Both the position numbers and the translations under genes were made by a program. The notes under the pieces were generated by a model. That model was given only the letters and a program-made list of their open reading frames with translations, made no database searches and was not told where the DNA came from. 64,000 bases of DNA from Syntrophosphaera sp035450685 (lineage in GTDB: Bacteria > Cloacimonadota > Cloacimonadia > Cloacimonadales > Cloacimonadaceae), in contig DAOTNF010000002.1 in the NCBI GenBank assembly GCA_035450685.1, forward strand, positions 124,001-188,000. The letters are read 5' to 3'. Below are positions 60,614 through 64,000 of this stretch, one piece after another; position 1 is the first letter of the stretch, and each line of letters starts with the position of its first letter.

Positions 60614-60727
60614 TTTGGAGTTCAAACGCCCTTGGCAAAACTGGCTCCCGGGGCATGAGGTTCACGCAGATATACGCGGATAAAAGGCGCAGATTGGCGC
60701 GGATTGGGTTTATGGGGAACCCCCTGG

Positions 60728-60813
60728 GCTGCCGAAGTCTGTTCGGCAGAGGCAACGGAGTTGCCTGTTTGGAAGAGACCTCCGGTCTCTGTGGCAAACG
60801 GACTTTGCCACCC
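60728..60813 (+). repeat. Array of four short hairpins (left arm)
   Basis: In order: GCCGAA-GTCTG-TTCGGC, GGCAAC-GGA-GTTGCC, GAGACC-TCC-GGTCTC and GGCAAA-CGGAC-TTTGCC. All have 6-7-bp stems with a 3-5-nt loop carrying a GGA/TCC core. The inverted copy lies at 61583-61668. Confidence 0.8.
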
Positions 60814-60941
60814 CAAAGACTGGATCCCGGCTCATTTCACCCCACCAAACCGCTACGCGCTTTGGCGAGGACCCCGACAGGCCTGGATGACACGGTAATG
60901 TAGTCTGGAGGTGCTTTGTTTCGGGGCTGGCTGGTTGTTGC
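60814..60941 (+). repeat. R1 intergenic repeat, copy 5
   Basis: GACTGGATCCCGGCTC, a long spacer with its own CGC-type palindrome, GCCTGGATGACACGGTAATG, then TTTGTTTCGGGGCTGGCTGG. Confidence 0.78.
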
Positions 60942-61010
60942 TAAAAGACTGGATCCCGGGTCGCTGCCCGGGATGACATGGTATATAGTCTTATGTGTTT
61001 CAGGGGCTCC
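60942..61010 (+). repeat. R1 intergenic repeat, copy 6
   Basis: GACTGGATCCCGGGTCGCTG then CCCGGGATGACATGG; compact form whose GATCCCGGGTC/GCCCGGGATG arms pair around a tiny loop. The tail ends CAGGGGCTCC. Confidence 0.8.
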
Positions 61011-61040
61011 TTTCCACCATTTCACCTTTCCACCTTTCCA

Positions 61041-61097
61041 CCTCAAAAACACCTTTCCACCTCAAAAACACCTTTCCACCTCAAAAACACCTTTCCA
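61041..61097 (+). repeat. Three tandem 19-bp repeats
   Basis: Unit CCTCAAAAACACCTTTCCA at 61041, 61060 and 61079, exact copies. Inverted units stand at 61357-61376 (one extra T) and 61377-61395. No spacers, so not a CRISPR. Confidence 0.9.
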
Positions 61098-61105
61098 CCT
61101 TCAAA

Positions 61106-61166
61106 GATCCTGTCATCCGCGTTCTATCACCACCCCACCACGTCATCACGGCACCACGAAGTATCG
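61106..61166 (+). repeat. R3 intergenic repeat, copy 3
   Basis: GATCCTGTCATCCGCGTTCT, ATCACCACCCCACCACGTCA, TCACGGCACCACGAAGTATC; divergent in its middle from the other two copies. Confidence 0.6.
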
Positions 61167-61237
61167 TTCCACAATATCCTCACAACCTTCCCCATAGTCC
61201 CTCATACCGCCATCATTCAGTGCCACAGGCGGTTAAG

Positions 61238-61290
61238 CCATCATCCTTAGGTCATCCTTATAAATTATAAGGTTGACCCCAGGAAGACCC
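61238..61290 (+). repeat. R2 hairpin repeat, copy E
   Basis: CATCCTTAGGTCATCC, TTATAAATTATAAGG, TTGACCCCAGGAAGACC. GGTCATCCTTATAA pairs with TTATAAGGTTGACC (one G:T-type mismatch). It sits at the centre of the inverted array. Confidence 0.78.
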
Positions 61291-61424
61291 ACGCCGGAGA
61301 GGGTGATGCAAATGAGGACCATCCCCTCATAATATATAGGTGCTACGATCACGCCGTGGAAAGGTGTTTTTTGAGGTGGAAAGGTGTTTTTGAGGTGGAA
61401 AGGTGGAAAGGTGAAATGGTGAAA

Positions 61425-61498
61425 AGGAGCCCCGAAACAAGCCCTACCAGGCTATATACTGTGTCATCCCGGGCAGCGACCCGGGATCCAGTCTTTTG
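61425..61498 (-). repeat. R1 intergenic repeat, copy 7 (inverted)
   Basis: GGAGCCCCGAAACAAGCCC, then TGTGTCATCCCGGGC, AGCGACCCGGGATCCAGTC: the reverse complement of copy 6, in mirror position. Confidence 0.8.
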
Positions 61499-61576
61499 AA
61501 AACAACCACCCAGCCCTGAAACAAAGCCAACCAAACTACATACCGTGTCATAACTGGCAGAGACCCGTGATCCAGT
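61499..61576 (-). repeat. R1 intergenic repeat, copy 8 (inverted)
   Basis: AACAACCACCCAGCCCTGAA then CCGTGTCATAACTGGC and GACCCGTGATCCAGTG: mirror partner of copy 5, with a shortened spacer. Confidence 0.75.
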
Positions 61577-61582
61577 GCCCAG

Positions 61583-61668
61583 GGGGTGGCAAAGTCCGTT
61601 TGCCACAGAGACCGGAGGTCTCTTTGAAACAGGCAACTCCGTTGCCTCTGCCGAACGGACTTCGGCAG
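61583..61668 (-). repeat. Array of four short hairpins (right arm, inverted)
   Basis: GGCAAA-GTCCG-TTTGCC, AGAGACC-GGA-GGTCTCT, AGGCAAC-TCC-GTTGCCT and TGCCGAA-CGGAC-TTCGGCA; reverse complement of 60728-60813 with very few changes. Confidence 0.8.
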
Positions 61669-61849
61669 CCCTTATATTATCCGCGCCAATCTGCGCCTTT
61701 TATCAGCGCATATCTGCGTGAACCACACAGCGCAATTTATCTGCAAGAGAGGCAGTTATGATAACACAAGCGGAAGGGCGCCAGGCCGCCGATTCCGCCG
61801 GGGAATAATATGGGTCAGGAAAAAACAGCCCAAAAGTCAAAAAAAGAGT

Positions 61850-61878
61850 TTGACAGATAAACGTAATCTAAATAAGAT
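61850..61878 (+). promoter_or_regulatory. Sigma-70-type promoter of the 61996 gene
   Basis: TTGACA (61850-61855), exact 17-bp spacer, TAAGAT (61873-61878). The best promoter match in the window. Confidence 0.75.
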
Positions 61879-61890
61879 GTATTATTGATG

Positions 61891-61962
61891 TGCCGGTCTA
61901 AGTTAAAAAAAGCTTGGCGGTATCGCAAGCTGTTCCCTAAAGCGTGGGTTCGCAGGCCGGTG
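61891..61962 (+). ncRNA. Structured mRNA leader, possible regulatory RNA
   Basis: TGCCGGTC (61891-61898) can pair with GGCCGGTG (61955-61962), enclosing a hairpin AGCTT...AAGCT with a GCG/CGC top (61911-61931) and a CCC/GGG mini-stem (61935-61948). It begins almost at the predicted transcript start and ends 33 nt before the start codon. It does not fit a riboswitch class I can name. Confidence 0.4.
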
Positions 61963-61995
61963 ATAGATTATAAGCCATTAAAAATGGAGGTAATA

Positions 61996-64000
61996 ATGAA
62001 AAAAACCTTATTGGTTGTACTGACGCTTAGCTTTGTGCTGAGTCTGGCGTTCGCGCGGGAAATGCAGTACGCTCCCGAGAGGAAAGTCCTGGAATCCCCT
62101 GCCCAATGCCGGTATTATCAGCCAAGCCGAACTGCCCCGGCCTACACATTCACAAAGCTGCCCACCAGTGTAATCGTAAATTACTATGACTACATGATCG
62201 GCAGCTACAACGGCATCCCCCTGCGGGTGATCCCCCAAAGCGCCGGCGGCGGATATTTCATGAACTATCACGGCCGTCGCCAGGCCACTGCCACCCGCCG
62301 CATATTCTACACCTATCTGGATGCGGCTGGCACCGTGATCAACAACAACGAAATCACCAGCGTGCAAAACCACGAGGGATACTCAACCGTGGCGGTTGAC
62401 CCCGTTTCCGGCAAACCCATGTACGCGTGGCATGCCGATGGCGACGATGAAAGCGCGTATTATGAAGTACAATTCACTTCCGACGCCTTTATCGCAGGCA
62501 TCGCCGGCTTGTTTAACGACGTGCAAAATGCTGTGGATAACCCCATAACCATCACCACTCCTTCCGGCCAGACCACTTCAGACAACGAATTCATCTGGCC
62601 GACCCTGCAGATCGGGCCTTCCCCCGTTGCGGGCAAGAGAAGAGTCTATATGGTGCAGAGAAACTCAACCACCTCACATGGCACCGCCGGTCCTTCCGAG
62701 AACCCTTACTTCTTATATGCCGATTTTGACGGAGATGACATCGAAAACGGCGTTCCGCTCGTCTGGAACCATACCACGATCCCGGAAATGGATGGCTGGA
62801 ACCATGACGCTGCAATCTGGCGCCGTCCCTTCCATGCAATCACCGTTGACAACTCCGGCAACGTTTACTATATGGGTTACCATTTTGCTTATAATGCAGA
62901 TGATGAGAGCCTGCAGGAAGCCGACCTCGATGTCTTCAAATGCGACAACTACGGCCAGGGCACCTGGACCCGCATCAGCGGCTTCAGCAACATTCCCACC
63001 TGGAACCCCCCAGGCTTACAGGGTGGAACCAATGGTTACTTTGTGGACGAAAACAGCATTGGTTATCCGGACAACCAACTTGCCTGGGTGATAGCGAGCT
63101 CCTCGCACCTCAACGCCACAACTGACGTCAATGGCAAACTGCATAGCATCGCCAACTGGTGTATGGGCCACGTTGAGGGCGGTATCTGGATAGATTTCCA
63201 TTTTGTAAAAGAATTTGTCTTCGACCCGGCGACCGAGGAATTTGCCGTCCGTGAAGTATATCCCAAGAAAGACCCTAACGACACCCATAACCAGGCCTTT
63301 ACCCCCTGGGACGTGGAAGCTCCCTGGGGCGTCCCCGAATACTACGATGGTGGAGATGGCAATTTCTATCTGAACCCCGTGAAGTTATGGCCCTTCCCCC
63401 ATTGGGATCGTACTGCCCACGGAGACGCCATGATCTTCCACTACAGTAACCACAAGATCACCGAAGGCAACGACCAGGGCATGATGGCTGCCGTCTGGCA
63501 GGATGCCATGCGCGCCCGCTTGTTCAACTATTATGGCGACACCGACTTTGCCAACTTTGCCAACACTCCCGAGATCTGGATCTCCGTGTCTCCTGACAAT
63601 GGTGCCCTGTGGAGCGAACCGATCTGCCTGAACAACGTCGAGACCCCTGAATTTGCCGGAATCAAACCCATGTGGGTCTATCCGGCGGACAAAGTTATCT
63701 ATGTAAGCACCACTCCCGCAGGTAACAAAGTCGGCAAGCTCGGCGTTATGTTCTATAACGACTACACTTGGGGCTCCAATGCCATTACCCCCTCCTACCA
63801 TCCCACCCCGGACGGCGGAGAGGTTATGTTCATGGAAATGCAGATCACCTTCCCGCTTTCCGAATCCACCAACGATCCCGTCACTCCTGCGGTCAGCAAC
63901 ATGCTGCTCCAGAACTATCCCAACCCCTTCAACCCCACCACCACCATCAATTTCGATATGCCCGTCGCCGGCCATGCCAACCTTTCCATCTACAACGTGA
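61996..64000 (+). CDS. Secreted T9SS cargo protein (3' truncated by window end)
   Basis: 668 residues are visible from ATG 61996 (GGAGG 6-7 nt upstream); the frame is open to the edge. Signal peptide (KKTLLVVLTLSFVLSLAFA). The body begins with IVNYYDYMIGSYNGIPLRV and has propeller-like or BNR-like segments (GYSTVAVDPVSGKPMYAWHA, TPEIWISVSPDNGALWSEP); an Asp-box-like SPDNGALW is typical of sialidase-type propellers, but no catalytic site is clear. The start of a sorting domain is seen at the end: LLQNYPNPFNPTTTINFDM and LSIYNV. It is transcribed from its own promoter after the repeat array. Confidence 0.88.
   Translation, partial: MKKTLLVVLTLSFVLSLAFAREMQYAPERKVLESPAQCRYYQPSRTAPAYTFTKLPTSVIVNYYDYMIGSYNGIPLRVIPQSAGGGYFMNYHGRRQATATRRIFYTYLDAAGTVINNNEITSVQNHEGYSTVAVDPVSGKPMYAWHADGDDESAYYEVQFTSDAFIAGIAGLFNDVQNAVDNPITITTPSGQTTSDNEFIWPTLQIGPSPVAGKRRVYMVQRNSTTSHGTAGPSENPYFLYADFDGDDIENGVPLVWNHTTIPEMDGWNHDAAIWRRPFHAITVDNSGNVYYMGYHFAYNADDESLQEADLDVFKCDNYGQGTWTRISGFSNIPTWNPPGLQGGTNGYFVDENSIGYPDNQLAWVIASSSHLNATTDVNGKLHSIANWCMGHVEGGIWIDFHFVKEFVFDPATEEFAVREVYPKKDPNDTHNQAFTPWDVEAPWGVPEYYDGGDGNFYLNPVKLWPFPHWDRTAHGDAMIFHYSNHKITEGNDQGMMAAVWQDAMRARLFNYYGDTDFANFANTPEIWISVSPDNGALWSEPICLNNVETPEFAGIKPMWVYPADKVIYVSTTPAGNKVGKLGVMFYNDYTWGSNAITPSYHPTPDGGEVMFMEMQITFPLSESTNDPVTPAVSNMLLQNYPNPFNPTTTINFDMPVAGHANLSIYNV

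Larger units (their letters stand above)
60659..61724. repeat. Large mirror-ordered inverted repeat array
   Basis: Left arm 60659-61100: a 44-bp outer element, four short hairpins (60728-60813), R1 copy 5, R1 copy 6, and three tandem 19-bp units. Right arm 61355-61724 holds the same elements in reverse order and orientation. Outer element 60659-60702 matches the complement of 61681-61724 with few mismatches; 60722-60813 matches that of 61583-61672 almost perfectly. The centre (61106-61290) has R3 and R2 copies. Confidence 0.85.
60614..61849. other. Gene-free region dominated by inverted repeat array
   Basis: Longest gene-free stretch of the window. Short open frames here run through repeats and have no codon pattern or ribosome-binding site. 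60659-61724 is the mirror-ordered array described separately; 61725-61849 shows nothing clear. Confidence 0.75.

Noticed and set aside
61041..61097. Tandem 19-bp repeats as a CRISPR array
   Set aside because: Units are directly adjacent with no spacers, the unit is too short, and no cas genes are present.
60655..61761. Several short open frames in the repeat array as genes
   Set aside because: Their translations are repeat-derived low-complexity sequence (many Phe/His/Leu/Pro words) and appear on both strands because the DNA is palindromic.
61891..61962. Assignment of the structured leader to a cyclic-di-GMP, preQ1, SAM or TPP riboswitch
   Set aside because: Conserved core words of these classes are missing, so it is reported only as an unknown structured leader.
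1..64000. tRNA and rRNA genes
   Set aside because: Intergenic regions were read for tRNA-like T-loops and acceptor stems and none was found; the GGGTTCG word near 61948 lacks the rest of a tRNA.

Overview
The window looks like a chromosomal piece of a Gram-negative bacterium of the Fibrobacterota-Chlorobi-Bacteroidota superphylum, most probably Cloacimonadota (Candidatus Cloacimonas-like). This is an inference from gene content: an LptD-like outer-membrane protein, GmhB-like and LpxH-like enzymes, TonB/ExbB/ExbD with a TonB receptor, two PorV-like barrels, and several large secreted proteins ending in type IX secretion (T9SS) type A sorting domains with the NYPNPFNP signature. No rRNA, tRNA, CRISPR array or prophage was seen.

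Layout. 1-2160: end of a kinase-like gene and a Na/phosphate cotransporter. 2161-4206: repeat-rich DNA holding a complete ISL3-family insertion sequence (2414-3757) with 25-bp inverted repeats and an 8-bp target duplication. 4207-7209 (minus): ribosomal protein S1 then lysS. 7430-12492 (plus): glycerate kinase, lptD, a heptose-bisphosphate phosphatase-like HAD enzyme and a SpoU methyltransferase, all overlapping. 12835-15322 (minus): a lipoprotein and an HtrA protease. 15574-21045: recG and a subtilisin-like T9SS cargo. 21337-29662 (plus): ribH, nusB, a small Cys protein, a glycosyltransferase, a radical SAM protein, a membrane protein with a propeller-like C-terminus, a DUF4159 protein, an LpxH-like enzyme, a lipoprotein cyclophilin, a PNPOx-fold protein and a ZIP transporter. 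29719-32667 (minus): acyl-CoA dehydrogenase, PAS protein, queH and a deoxyhypusine synthase-like gene. 32754-34227 (minus): a cobalamin riboswitch controlling a secreted beta-propeller.

34743-42155: two AT-rich giant secreted genes, a gingipain-like C25 peptidase/beta-helix fusion and a second beta-helix protein. 42679-50569: a compact run with PTS IIA, a PorV-like barrel, glyS, pta, an aminotransferase, a PfkB kinase and purM. 50766-60541: one apparent operon coding for a TonB-dependent receptor, ExbB, two ExbDs, TonB, a 1045-residue T9SS-type surface protein and a PorV-like barrel, closed by a strong terminator. 60614-61760 is gene-free and is a roughly 1.07-kb mirror-ordered inverted duplication of short repeat elements. 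The window ends inside another T9SS cargo gene (61996-64000), which has a clear promoter and a structured leader.

The strongest leads are: (i) the riboswitch-controlled, T9SS-anchored beta-propeller, which resembles the BtuG cobalamin-capture concept of Bacteroides; (ii) the receptor/energiser/surface-protein/PorV operon, a candidate self-contained surface uptake or export system; and (iii) the families of palindromic intergenic repeats and the large inverted array.
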